Source: Pseudomonadota bacterium
GTDB taxonomy: Bacteria > Pseudomonadota > Alphaproteobacteria > Rhizobiales > Xanthobacteraceae
Assembly: GCA_023404675.1 (NCBI GenBank)
Contig: JAEYAW010000011.1
Span: 1-45,186, forward strand
Direction of reading: 5' to 3'
DNA: 45,186 nucleotides
The notes under the pieces were generated by a model. The model did not search any database and had not been told where the DNA came from. It saw nothing but the letters and a program-made list of their open reading frames with translations. Position numbers and translations under genes: made by a program. Below are positions 8,131 to 14,465 of the stretch, one piece after another (within the stretch, counting starts at the first letter, position 1; each line of letters starts with the position of its first letter).

Positions 8131-8697
8131 CTAAAGTTGCCGCCGATGACGAAGCAACGTGCGATACCCACCCACCATCATCGCGCGGGCATCTCGAAGC
8201 AGGGCTTTGGTGGCGTGGCGGGCGGAAGATGCCTGCCAGTCGTCGCGACCGAGAGCGCCGATCCGAAATATGACCTGCGCAATTTCTTGCTGGGTCGCGC
8301 CCGCGCGATGACCGTCGAAGGCCTGCAGCATCCGGCACAGCCGAGCACGTTGCTGCCGTGTCAGTCGGGTGTCGGGCGGTATGGCGCGGCCATGGAGGGC
8401 GGAGAGCAAGCGGGCGACCGATTGGAGCCGGTCGAAGCCTTCCAGGCCGAGCGGGATGAAGGCGCCAAGAGATTTGGCGGGTCGTGTCTCGGACGGATGA
8501 ACAAGCGCTACGCGCTGACCGTTTCCGAGATCGAGAACCAGATGGGTCTCGCTGCCGACATCGACGCTTACGGCGGCGTCGATCGTCGGTTGGGGATCAG
8601 CGCTTGCGGACGGAATATCCGGAGGTGGGCCAAGAACGATGGCGCTTGTGTCTTCCTGGGGAAGCCAGATCACCTGCGCTTCGGGAGGTGCCTGCAT
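8131..8697 (-). CDS. DUF2285 protein, C-terminal part of an FseA-like excision activator
   Basis: 188-residue open frame from an ATG at 8697 lacking any Shine-Dalgarno. Its C-terminal ~80 residues (LTRQQRARLCRMLQAFDGH through RDDWQASSARHATKALLRDARAMM) match DUF2285. The reading frame stays open upstream of 8697 and joins the DUF6499 gene in the +1 frame at a CCC-C run (8707-8710), giving ...RFP-VDPMQAPPEAQV... In ICEMlSymR7A two such genes (msi172 and msi171) are fused by programmed +1 frameshifting to make FseA, which turns on rdfS. The fused product here would span 8131-8905. The alternative is a simple frameshift mutation. Confidence 0.82.
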   Translation of the reverse strand: MQAPPEAQVIWLPQEDTSAIVLGPPPDIPSASADPQPTIDAAVSVDVGSETHLVLDLGNGQRVALVHPSETRPAKSLGAFIPLGLEGFDRLQSVARLLSALHGRAIPPDTRLTRQQRARLCRMLQAFDGHRAGATQQEIAQVIFRIGALGRDDWQASSARHATKALLRDARAMMVGGYRTLLRHRRQL

Positions 8698-8905
8698 CGG
8701 GTCTACGGGGAAATCGCAACCCCCACCGCTGCCCGATCCCGTCGGTCAGCGTGCGCAGATCACTTTCGCTGTCGCCGAGCGCTTGAAAATCCCTGTCGTA
8801 GGTTTCGTTGCGGCGCAGCCATTCCCACGCGACGTCGGACGCGGTCATGTCGGCGACGTGCGCATAGCGTTCCGATGAACGCCAGCCGGAAGCATCTGGT
8901 GTCAT
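8597..8905 (-). CDS. DUF6499 transcriptional-regulator domain, N-terminal part of an FseA-like activator
   Basis: 102-residue zero-frame product. The first ~67 residues (WRSSERYAHVADMTASDVAWEWLRRNETYDRDF to WGLRFP) are the DUF6499 domain, with its typical 'AWEWLRRN-x-YxxDF' core. After residue 66 the frame becomes Arg/Ser-rich and looks noncoding, whereas the +1 frame carries the conserved linker into DUF2285. Start ATG 8905 has GGGAGGA five to six bases upstream. It follows the QseM-like gene by 111 bp on the same strand. The short product may itself be made when no frameshift occurs. Confidence 0.8.
   Translation of the reverse strand: MTPDASGWRSSERYAHVADMTASDVAWEWLRRNETYDRDFQALGDSESDLRTLTDGIGQRWGLRFPRRPDAGTSRSAGDLASPGRHKRHRSWPTSGYSVRKR
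8704..8713 (-). other. Candidate +1 ribosomal frameshift site TTT-CCC-C
   Basis: In the DUF6499 frame the minus strand reads CGA TTT CCC CGT AGA. A P-site tRNA on CCC can slip one base to pair with the overlapping CCC, after which GTA GAC CCG ATG continues in the DUF2285 frame. The absence of a ribosome binding site for the downstream ATG and the known frameshift in FseA of ICEMlSymR7A support this reading. Not proved. Confidence 0.6.
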
Positions 8906-9016
8906 CGCGATCCTCCCTAGTCTTTGAATTTGTGGGAGAGTCAGGATTCCCGGCTGGGTTGTTCAGTGGAAGTCAGAGGGCCGGCAAAGGGTGGTGCCGA
9001 AACGGCATCGCGGCGA

Positions 9017-9283
9017 TCACTGTGCGGAGCGGACCAAGTCTCGATAGCCGTGCTCGGTCATCCACTGCGCGCGGGCGAGATGCGTGTCATGGACCTGGCG
9101 GCACCGCTGCGGCTCACGTGCCGTATCGAGGCCAAAGAGAATCTGGACGGCTTCGCGCCAATCAGCTCCGTCGCGCGAGGAATCGAGCAGGCGCAGATAG
9201 AGAACCATATGCTCGCGGTCATAGGCCGTGAGGGTCTGGCTGATCGGAGGCGCATCGAGAAACGGCGGCATCGCGGATTCCAT
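9017..9283 (-). CDS. DUF2285 antiactivator-like protein (QseM-like)
   Basis: Small single-domain DUF2285 protein: LTAYDREHMVLYLRLLDSSRDGADWREAVQILFGLD followed by HLARAQWMTEHGYRDLV, the conserved C-terminal signature. In ICEMlSymR7A the DUF2285 protein QseM binds and blocks FseA; this gene lies just upstream of the FseA-like pair, which fits. The start is uncertain. ATG 9283 (88 residues) lies 6 bp beyond a good -10 (9290-9295) and would be read from a near-leaderless mRNA; ATG 9271 is also possible. ATG 9334 is upstream of that promoter and has no Shine-Dalgarno. Confidence 0.75.
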   Translation of the reverse strand: MESAMPPFLDAPPISQTLTAYDREHMVLYLRLLDSSRDGADWREAVQILFGLDTAREPQRCRQVHDTHLARAQWMTEHGYRDLVRSAQ

Positions 9284-9289
9284 CAGGCG

Positions 9290-9318
9290 ACTATATTCGC
9301 GCGGAAAGCATTCGTTAA
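9290..9318 (-). promoter_or_regulatory. Candidate sigma-70-type promoter for the QseM-like gene
   Basis: On the minus strand TTAACG (9318-9313) and TATAGT (9295-9290) are separated by 17 bp, matching the -35/-10 layout (4/6 and 5/6). The transcript would begin at or next to the ATG at 9283, so the message would be leaderless. Inferred from sequence alone. Confidence 0.45.
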
Positions 9319-9384
9319 CACTCGTGCCCGGCATTACTGTGACAACGTGCGATGGATGGTGTGCGCCACGCGATCACGGCGCTG

Positions 9385-9639
9385 CTAACGCCTCGTCGGC
9401 CGGTCGTCCCGCTCATGGAGCAGCAGCACTCCTTCGCCCTTGTCGGTGGAAAGCAGGACGATACCGGCTGTTTCAAGCGCCCTTCGCACCTGATCGCGCG
9501 TCGACTCGTACACCTCTAATCCACTTTCGGACTCAAGGCGCTTGAGCGCGGTTAGCGATGTCCGGGCCTTGTCAGCGAGCGTCTCCTGTGTCCACCCCAG
9601 CAACGCGCGCGCGGCCCGCGATTGTCGGGCGGTGATCAT
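9385..9639 (-). CDS. Xre-family helix-turn-helix regulator (QseC-like)
   Basis: 84-residue DNA-binding protein: AARALLGWTQETLADKARTSLTALKRLES is a clear Cro/CI-type HTH, followed by a region resembling small Xre repressors of ICE switches (TRDQVRRALETAGIVLL). In ICEMlSymR7A a small Xre protein (QseC) controls the antiactivator qseM; here the gene sits 101 bp upstream of the QseM-like gene on the same strand. The ATG at 9639 has GGGAGGTGAT upstream, but that sequence is part of a perfect 20-bp palindrome that also covers the start codon, suggesting autoregulation. The QseC label is by position. Confidence 0.85.
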   Translation of the reverse strand: MITARQSRAARALLGWTQETLADKARTSLTALKRLESESGLEVYESTRDQVRRALETAGIVLLSTDKGEGVLLLHERDDRPTRR

Positions 9640-9650
9640 GCATGATCACC
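9631..9650. promoter_or_regulatory. Perfect 20-bp palindrome over the Xre start codon and ribosome binding site
   Basis: GGTGATCATGCATGATCACC at 9631-9650 is its own reverse complement. It contains the start ATG (9639-9637) and the 3' part of the Shine-Dalgarno. It could be an operator for the Xre protein or an RNA hairpin that hides the start codon; both would lower Xre synthesis. Confidence 0.6.
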
Positions 9651-9681
9651 TCCCACCGACGGACACACGCTTGCCAGAACT

Positions 9682-9698
9682 ACGACTATAATAGTCGT
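9682..9698. promoter_or_regulatory. Operator-like inverted repeat carrying -10 sequences upstream of the Xre gene
   Basis: ACGACTATAATAGTCGT has perfect 8-bp arms around a central A. It contains TATAGT on the minus strand (toward the Xre gene) and TATAAT on the plus strand. No convincing -35 box was found on either strand. Likely the repressor-controlled promoter of the Xre gene. Confidence 0.5.
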
Positions 9699-9784
9699 TC
9701 TTTGCGCCCATTGCGAGGGTAATCGGCGTCTCAGGGCTGGCGGTGCCCTCGCCGGGCGGCCGAAGTGATTCGCGCTAGCAGTGG

Positions 9785-9814
9785 AAAGGCCCCGGCCTGT
9801 TCGGCCGGGGCCTT
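9785..9814 (-). terminator. Strong hairpin terminator after the second DUF736 gene
   Basis: Perfect 12-bp stem AAGGCCCCGGCC / GGCCGGGGCCTT (9786-9797 and 9803-9814) with a 5-nt loop, 10 bp past the DUF736 stop. On the minus strand it ends in CCTTTCC, so the T tract is short. It separates this transcript from the excision switch downstream. Confidence 0.75.
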
Positions 9815-9823
9815 GCTCGGGGC

Positions 9824-10147
9824 TCAGTCGCCGCGGCGGGTCGGGCGGGACCAGATCAGCGAGTGGGTGTCGCCGTCCTCGTCGTCGAAGAGGTTGGCGT
9901 AGATGGGGGCGTTGAAGCTCGGATCGTCGAGCTTGAGGCCCAGATAGTCGCGGCCCTCGTTGGAGCGCTTGGACCAGGCGGCGCCGATTTCCGCGCGGCC
10001 GACCAGAACCCGGTGGCTGGGGGCGTTCTCGCCGGTGGCGCGGGTGTCGGGGACGATGCGCACGCCCTTGGCTTGGACGCTGAGGGTTACGATTTCGCCG
10101 GTGAACTCGTTCGAGCCGGTCTTCTTGAAGGTGCCGATGGTCGCCAT
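9824..10147 (-). CDS. DUF736 family protein (second copy)
   Basis: 107-residue DUF736 member: MATIGTFKKTGSNEFTGEIVTLSVQAKGVRIVP through HSLIWSRPTRR. It shares the IGxF start and WSRP end with the copy at 4167-4514 but is clearly diverged, so this is an old paralogue and not a recent duplication. ATG 10147 has CGGAGA seven bases upstream; in-frame sequence upstream is Arg/Cys-rich noncoding DNA. It is followed at once by a terminator and preceded by a long gene-free stretch, so it is probably a monocistron. Function unknown. Confidence 0.9.
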   Translation of the reverse strand: MATIGTFKKTGSNEFTGEIVTLSVQAKGVRIVPDTRATGENAPSHRVLVGRAEIGAAWSKRSNEGRDYLGLKLDDPSFNAPIYANLFDDEDGDTHSLIWSRPTRRGD

Positions 10148-10728
10148 TGTAAGTCTCCGTTTCGTTTTCGGGACCGCTCCATTGCGGCCTCGATGGCGAT
10201 CGACAGGCCGGAGGCGACCGACGCCGCATCGCTTGCGACCGGAGCAACGCGGAGGATGGCAGGAACGACTTTGTTGTTTCGCGAGGAATGACGGCCTTGG
10301 CCGGCAGGGGAAGAAAGTCGGGACGCGCCGTTGCGGCATAGGCGGTCGAGGCGCAGCCGTCCTTCGGTCAGATCAGGCCATTGGAGAGGCCGTTCGGAGC
10401 GGTCTGGAGACAATCAGGAACGGAAGATCATGGCGACCCGGTCGCAACCAGCAGACGGCGCAAGCTGAAGATCATCTGCGACCCGTCCTCCCCTTGTACA
10501 GGCGAGGGTCGAGCTTTCGTTTCGAAGTCGGCCAGTGGAGATGACGCCCTCGACTTCGTGTTGCACCGTTCCCGCGCACAGAGGCGCCGAGCAGAAATCC
10601 GGGCGCTGTTGAGGCGGCCGCACGATGGGCTTCAGTCAGGTTCCGGTGACGCGGCTCCCTCTCCAACTGCACAACGCTGAGGGCTGAAACCCCCGACTGG
10701 TCGTCCCGGCGACGGTTCCGTCGTGGTG
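10148..10728. other. Gene-free stretch of about 580 bp
   Basis: Upstream of the second DUF736 gene and downstream of the membrane-protein gene at 10729. Open frames on both strands here (for example 10381-10680 plus) are short, Arg/Ser-rich and lack ribosome binding sites or recognisable motifs. I see no tRNA, repeat array or mobile-element end. A promoter for DUF736 must lie in it but I cannot place it. Confidence 0.5.
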
Positions 10729-11169
10729 TCAGGCTGGTGCAATGCCCTGGCTGGACGGGCCGGTGCTTGCCATCCCAGCGACGCGCGCGAACGCGGTGAC
10801 GCCGACCGCGACCGCACCGATGACGGAGAACACGAGCTGCCAGGTCTCCGACGGCATGGTGTGTTTCACGATGCCATGCGTGGCGTGGAAGCCGGCGATC
10901 GCCGCGGGTGCGACAAATGCCAGCGCGATCAGCAGGCGTGCCCAGAGCGGGCGGACAATTCCAAGCAAGAGCTGCCCCACGCCCAACGTCAGGCCGGCGC
11001 CGAGCATGCCGATAAGGATGGCGCCGAGCCAGCCCGCGCCAGTGTCATAGGCCCAGGTGCCGGCGGTCACGCCCGCGAAGAATGGCAGTGCGAACACCGC
11101 GAGCGTGAACAGCAACCAGCACAAGATGCCGATGGCTGCGAAGGATAGGACAATGCCGAGGATAATCAT
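10729..11169 (-). CDS. Polytopic inner-membrane protein, family not recognised
   Basis: 146-residue protein with four or so hydrophobic segments (about residues 2-24, 28-45, 48-70, 80-95 and a weaker one near 112-130): MIILGIVLSFAAIGILCWLL, then FFAGVTAGTWAYDTGAGWLGA. Start at 11169 is supported by CGGAGA nine bases upstream. A small membrane protein gene (11312-11479) lies 142 bp upstream on the same strand. No catalytic motif is visible. Possibly an entry-exclusion or membrane-accessory protein of the element, but that is a guess from location. Confidence 0.75.
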   Translation of the reverse strand: MIILGIVLSFAAIGILCWLLFTLAVFALPFFAGVTAGTWAYDTGAGWLGAILIGMLGAGLTLGVGQLLLGIVRPLWARLLIALAFVAPAAIAGFHATHGIVKHTMPSETWQLVFSVIGAVAVGVTAFARVAGMASTGPSSQGIAPA

Positions 11170-11311
11170 GGTGGTGTCTCCGAAAGAGCAAATTCTGACG
11201 GTCGCGCCTTCCACCACCACCACGGCGCATTCGGGAGCATAGCAAAAGCTGTGCTCCGTCGGGAGCGGAAACCGCAGGGGTCTCCGCGTCGCCTGGAAGG
11301 GTGGCGCGCCG

Positions 11312-11479
11312 TCATGGCGCGAAGGGATCGACCTCGTGGACGATCTCCGAGACGTCGCCGTCGTATTCGTTTGCGGGTGTCACCGAGAGAGTGCCGTCGC
11401 CCGCGCGGAAGATGACGATGACGGCCATCAGCGTGGTGGCGAGGCTGAAGGCGAAGGCGTGTGCGTCGGGGAAGGACAT
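11312..11479 (-). CDS. 55-residue single-pass membrane protein
   Basis: Short gene reading MSFPDAHAFAFSLATTLMAV..., one hydrophobic helix (about residues 8-24) and an acidic tail EYDGDVSEIVHEVDPFAP. The ATG at 11479 has AGGAG eight bases upstream, which sets the start; codons upstream in frame are Arg/Cys-rich. No known function. It is probably expressed with the polytopic membrane gene at 10729-11169. Confidence 0.65.
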   Translation of the reverse strand: MSFPDAHAFAFSLATTLMAVIVIFRAGDGTLSVTPANEYDGDVSEIVHEVDPFAP

Positions 11480-11657
11480 CGATCCGGCTCCTGTTTCGAG
11501 CGGAGGACCATCCCCCCGCTGACAGGCGCCCGATGTGTTCGGCCGATGGCCGCAATCACCGCGCAGGCAACGCCGGCGCGGCGGCACGCTATGCGTAGTC
11601 CGACCCTTTACGGGTTGATGGCGTCAGGCCATCGGCTGGACCAAGGACCAGCGCCAT

Positions 11658-12140
11658 TCAGCGGGGAGTGGTCTTCTCCGGGCTGGAAGCCGAGTCGATG
11701 TGGCCGTGACGTTGGTGAAGCCGTACTGTCTGCGCGAGCTGCCGTGCGACCTCACCTGCGTCATCCGCAAAGCCTGGTGGCCATTTCCTCGACGGCTCGC
11801 GCTGAAACCCGCCACGCTGAAAATGCGGATGGAGGTGGCTGATAATCCACTCGATGCGTGAAGGAGGCACCAAGCCGGCTTGAGCCGAATAATGGAGTGC
11901 CTTGGCGAGATCGTGCCCGATGTTCGCGCGGTTCCAAACATCATCGGTCGCGACGTTAAGCAGATAGGATTTGAGGAGGAGTTCGATGGCAATTGCAATC
12001 GCATGAAGGGCTTGATTGTCGAATCCTTGATCCGCCGCCCATTCGGCGGCTGCAGCCTTCACGGTGGCATTCTCCAGGAAAACCGCAGCGAGAACGGCGT
12101 CCGAACGTGCCGGTTTCGGGAGTGGCTTCAGTCGCTGCAT
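11658..12140 (-). CDS. HEPN-like small protein
   Basis: 160-residue protein. The central region HAIAIAIELLLKSYLLN ... NIGHDLAKALHYSAQAGL follows the 'E-LLLK-yL ... GHdL-kL--A---GL' pattern of HEPN-superfamily proteins, which bind or cut RNA or act as helical adaptors. I do not see the catalytic R-x4-6-H motif, so a non-nuclease HEPN is more likely. It lies 55 bp after the DUF2493 gene on the same strand. The start is uncertain: ATG 12140 has no clear Shine-Dalgarno, so it may be read by coupling. The in-frame extension upstream is an antisense-like frame of DUF2493 and is excluded. Confidence 0.6.
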   Translation of the reverse strand: MQRLKPLPKPARSDAVLAAVFLENATVKAAAAEWAADQGFDNQALHAIAIAIELLLKSYLLNVATDDVWNRANIGHDLAKALHYSAQAGLVPPSRIEWIISHLHPHFQRGGFQREPSRKWPPGFADDAGEVARQLAQTVRLHQRHGHIDSASSPEKTTPR

Positions 12141-12195
12141 TCGTTGCGTTATGCCATAGGCTTGGCCGTTTAGCAGGTGCCCGATGCGGCGGCGC

Positions 12196-13119
12196 TTACG
12201 CGCCGCCGAATTTCCACACCGGGATGCCGAGCTTCTTGGCTTTGTCGGCGAGGTTGTCATTGATGCCGGTGCCGGGGAAGTGCAGCACGCCCTTCGGCAG
12301 GATTTGCAGCATCTCGTCATTGCGTTTGAAGGGTGCTGCCCGGCCGTGCTTCGTCCAGTCGGGTGCAAAGCCGATCTGTGGGACATTGCGATTCCTGGCC
12401 CAGAGAGAAGCGATCTTCTCGGCACCCTTCGGCGACTTGCCGTGGATCAGCACCATGTCGGGGTGCTTCTCGTGAACCTGGTCGAGCTTGGCCCAGATGA
12501 GGTGATGGTTGTCGAAATCGAGCCCGCCGGTGACGGCGATCTTCGGTCCAGGCGGCAGGAGCACTTCCTGCTCGGCACGCTTCTTCGCCATGATGAAGTC
12601 GCGGCTGTCGATCATCGCCGAGGTGAGGTTGCGATGATTGACCTTCGATCCTGACCGCGGGAGCCAGGCTTTGCCGACCTGGCGTTCGTAGTGCTCGGCG
12701 GCCTGGTCGCGCATCAGTTCGAAGGCGGTCTGGCGTTCGACCTGTGTCTTGCCCTCGGCGATCAGGCGCTCGAGATCGACCGACTTCACCTCGCTGCCGT
12801 CCTGTTCGCGTTGGGAGCGCTTTTGGGCCTGCTCGTTGTCGTCGAGCTCGCGGTTGATCCGTTCGGCGGCGCGATGAAAGACGTTCACGGTCGACCAGAG
12901 GAGATCGTCGAGGTCGGGTTCGAGGCGCGTGTCCTCCAGGGTCACGATCAGGGCGTCGAAGATGTCGGCGACCGCGCCCGCGACCGCGTTGCCGTCCGGC
13001 AGAAGCCGCTGATCGGGTTCGTCGGCGAAAGGCCGGTAGCCGTGGAGCTGCAATTCGTTGAGGACGTGGTCAGTCGGTGAGGATTCGTGGTGCGGTTCGT
13101 AGTCGTCGAGATCGCGCAT
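12196..13119 (-). CDS. DUF2493 (SLOG-like) protein
   Basis: 307-residue protein. The C-terminal third is the DUF2493 domain: KIAVTGGLDFDNHHLIWAKLD, then HPDMVLIHGKSPKGAEKIASLWA and a final Rossmann-like half, as in the SLOG superfamily that binds nucleotide-derived ligands. The N-terminal ~190 residues are charged and helical (ELDDNEQAQKRSQREQDG). Start at 13119 is preceded by GGAG. Such genes are common in the ICE housekeeping block next to Toprim and methylase-helicase genes; the molecular role is not established. Confidence 0.85.
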   Translation of the reverse strand: MRDLDDYEPHHESSPTDHVLNELQLHGYRPFADEPDQRLLPDGNAVAGAVADIFDALIVTLEDTRLEPDLDDLLWSTVNVFHRAAERINRELDDNEQAQKRSQREQDGSEVKSVDLERLIAEGKTQVERQTAFELMRDQAAEHYERQVGKAWLPRSGSKVNHRNLTSAMIDSRDFIMAKKRAEQEVLLPPGPKIAVTGGLDFDNHHLIWAKLDQVHEKHPDMVLIHGKSPKGAEKIASLWARNRNVPQIGFAPDWTKHGRAAPFKRNDEMLQILPKGVLHFPGTGINDNLADKAKKLGIPVWKFGGA

Positions 13120-13240
13120 CGGATGCTCCGTCGGATGGACCGCGACCGTCGCGGCCTTCATGGCGACGAAGCACACCGGCGGGGCGGCCCTGCACCCGGA
13201 GCGCGAGCGAGGGCCGGAGCGTCAGCGGAGGATGGCGGAG

Positions 13241-13302
13241 GCCGGCTATTTTGTTTCGCGATGGAAAGCGGCCCCTTGGGGCCGCGCCGGAAAATAGTCG
13301 GC
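13241..13302. repeat. Nested inverted repeat with terminator-like inner hairpin, in the 308-bp gap 13120-13427
   Basis: Outer arms GCCGGCTATTTT (13241-13252) and AAAATAGTCGGC (13291-13302) match at 11 of 12 positions. Inside lies a perfect hairpin GCGGCCCC-TT-GGGGCCGC (13268-13285). On the minus strand the inner hairpin is followed by CTTTCC, so it may terminate the Toprim transcript. The outer repeat could form a cruciform or bind a dimeric protein. The rest of the 308-bp gap shows no gene. Confidence 0.55.
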
Positions 13303-13427
13303 CGCAGCCATTGCCGGGCCGGCCTGCCTGTGGGCCGATCGCCCTCTCGAAGGCCGAGGCGCGGTCCTCTCCGATCCGCTGCGTCTGAGCGAGTACGGCG
13401 GCGGGGCCGCTGCCGCTTCCTTACCGG

Positions 13428-14465
13428 CTATGCCGCCAGCGCCATGAAGCGTGCGACGTCCTGCGGCCCGAGCTGTACCCGAGTCTGACTGCGCAATGTC
13501 GCGATGCCGAGGGTGCGGAGATCCTCGTTGAAGTCCCCGAGCTGTGGAGAGATCACGATCGCCTCGATCCCGGCCGCGTTCGCCCGTTCGATCAGGCTGT
13601 CACGCGCACCATCGCCTGCCGGATCGTCATCGCGCAGGATGTAGAGCCGCCGCAGCGTGTCCGGGAACAGGATGGCGGCGAGATGTGCCGCGGAGAGCGC
13701 CGCCACCATCGGCATGTTGGGCACGACCTGGCGGATTGAAAGGACCGTCTCGATGCCTTCGCCGGCTGCCATCACTTCGCCACCAGCGCCAAAGCGGACC
13801 GCGTTGCCGAGGAGATCGCCCATCGCCCGGCGCGGGGTTTCGAATGGCGCCTTGTCGTGGCGTCGTGAGTCGAGCCAGGTGCGATGCGCCCCGGTGATCA
13901 TGCCGTCGAGGTCAGTGACAGCGGCGATCATGGCCGGCCAAGTCTCGGTCGGCGCATGCTCGTCCGGGCGATAATAGCAGTGCGGGTGGAAATACAGATT
14001 TCCGGCTCCACGGAGATCCGTAATGCCGCGTTGCCGGAGATACGCCGCGACGATTGTGCCCGCAATCGGCTGCGACATGCGGATGAGGCGCCGTGCGGCT
14101 TCGGGCGATCCATGTGGTGCGGGCGCCAGCGGCTGGAAGGCGGAGGGTTCCGGCGCTGGTGGTGGCATGCTGAGGAAGAGCCGAGCCTCGTCGGCGACAT
14201 CCTTGAAGTCGATGAGGCCGCAGCTCTCGCGGATGACGTCGAGGAGGTCTCCATGCTCGCCGGTAGCGGCGTCAGTCCATTTCCCGGCGGGGCCTTTGGG
14301 CGAGTCCTTGAGCCGGACGTACATCGAGCGGCCCTTAGTGTTACGGGCGTCGCCCACCTGCCAGTAGTTGCCCTGACGGTGGCCATTGCTGAGATAATGG
14401 CGGCACACCGCCTCGGCCTGTCGGCCGAGACGTTGCGCGAGATCGGATGCGTCGAGACGGGCCAT
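13428..14465 (-). CDS. DUF7146/Toprim-domain protein (primase-like)
   Basis: 345-residue protein with the Toprim core used in primases and topoisomerases. The N-terminal part has a DNA-primase-like region (ARNTKGRSMYVRLKDSP...WTDAATGEHGDLLDVIRE); the C-terminal part has the Toprim glutamate in MAAGEGIETVLSI and acidic residues in YILRDDDPAGDGA. ATG 14465 overlaps the stop of the large methylase-helicase (ATGA), so the two are translationally coupled. The putative terminator at 13268-13285 follows. Likely works with the methylase-helicase on element DNA during transfer or replication; that is inference. Confidence 0.88.
   Translation of the reverse strand: MARLDASDLAQRLGRQAEAVCRHYLSNGHRQGNYWQVGDARNTKGRSMYVRLKDSPKGPAGKWTDAATGEHGDLLDVIRESCGLIDFKDVADEARLFLSMPPPAPEPSAFQPLAPAPHGSPEAARRLIRMSQPIAGTIVAAYLRQRGITDLRGAGNLYFHPHCYYRPDEHAPTETWPAMIAAVTDLDGMITGAHRTWLDSRRHDKAPFETPRRAMGDLLGNAVRFGAGGEVMAAGEGIETVLSIRQVVPNMPMVAALSAAHLAAILFPDTLRRLYILRDDDPAGDGARDSLIERANAAGIEAIVISPQLGDFNEDLRTLGIATLRSQTRVQLGPQDVARFMALAA

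Noticed and set aside
7990..9231. 413-codon plus-strand open frame
   Set aside because: Antisense to the DUF2285, DUF6499 and QseM-like genes; no motif.
10381..10680. 99-codon plus-strand frame in the 580-bp gap
   Set aside because: No ribosome binding site, no family resemblance, and composition typical of random GC-rich frames.
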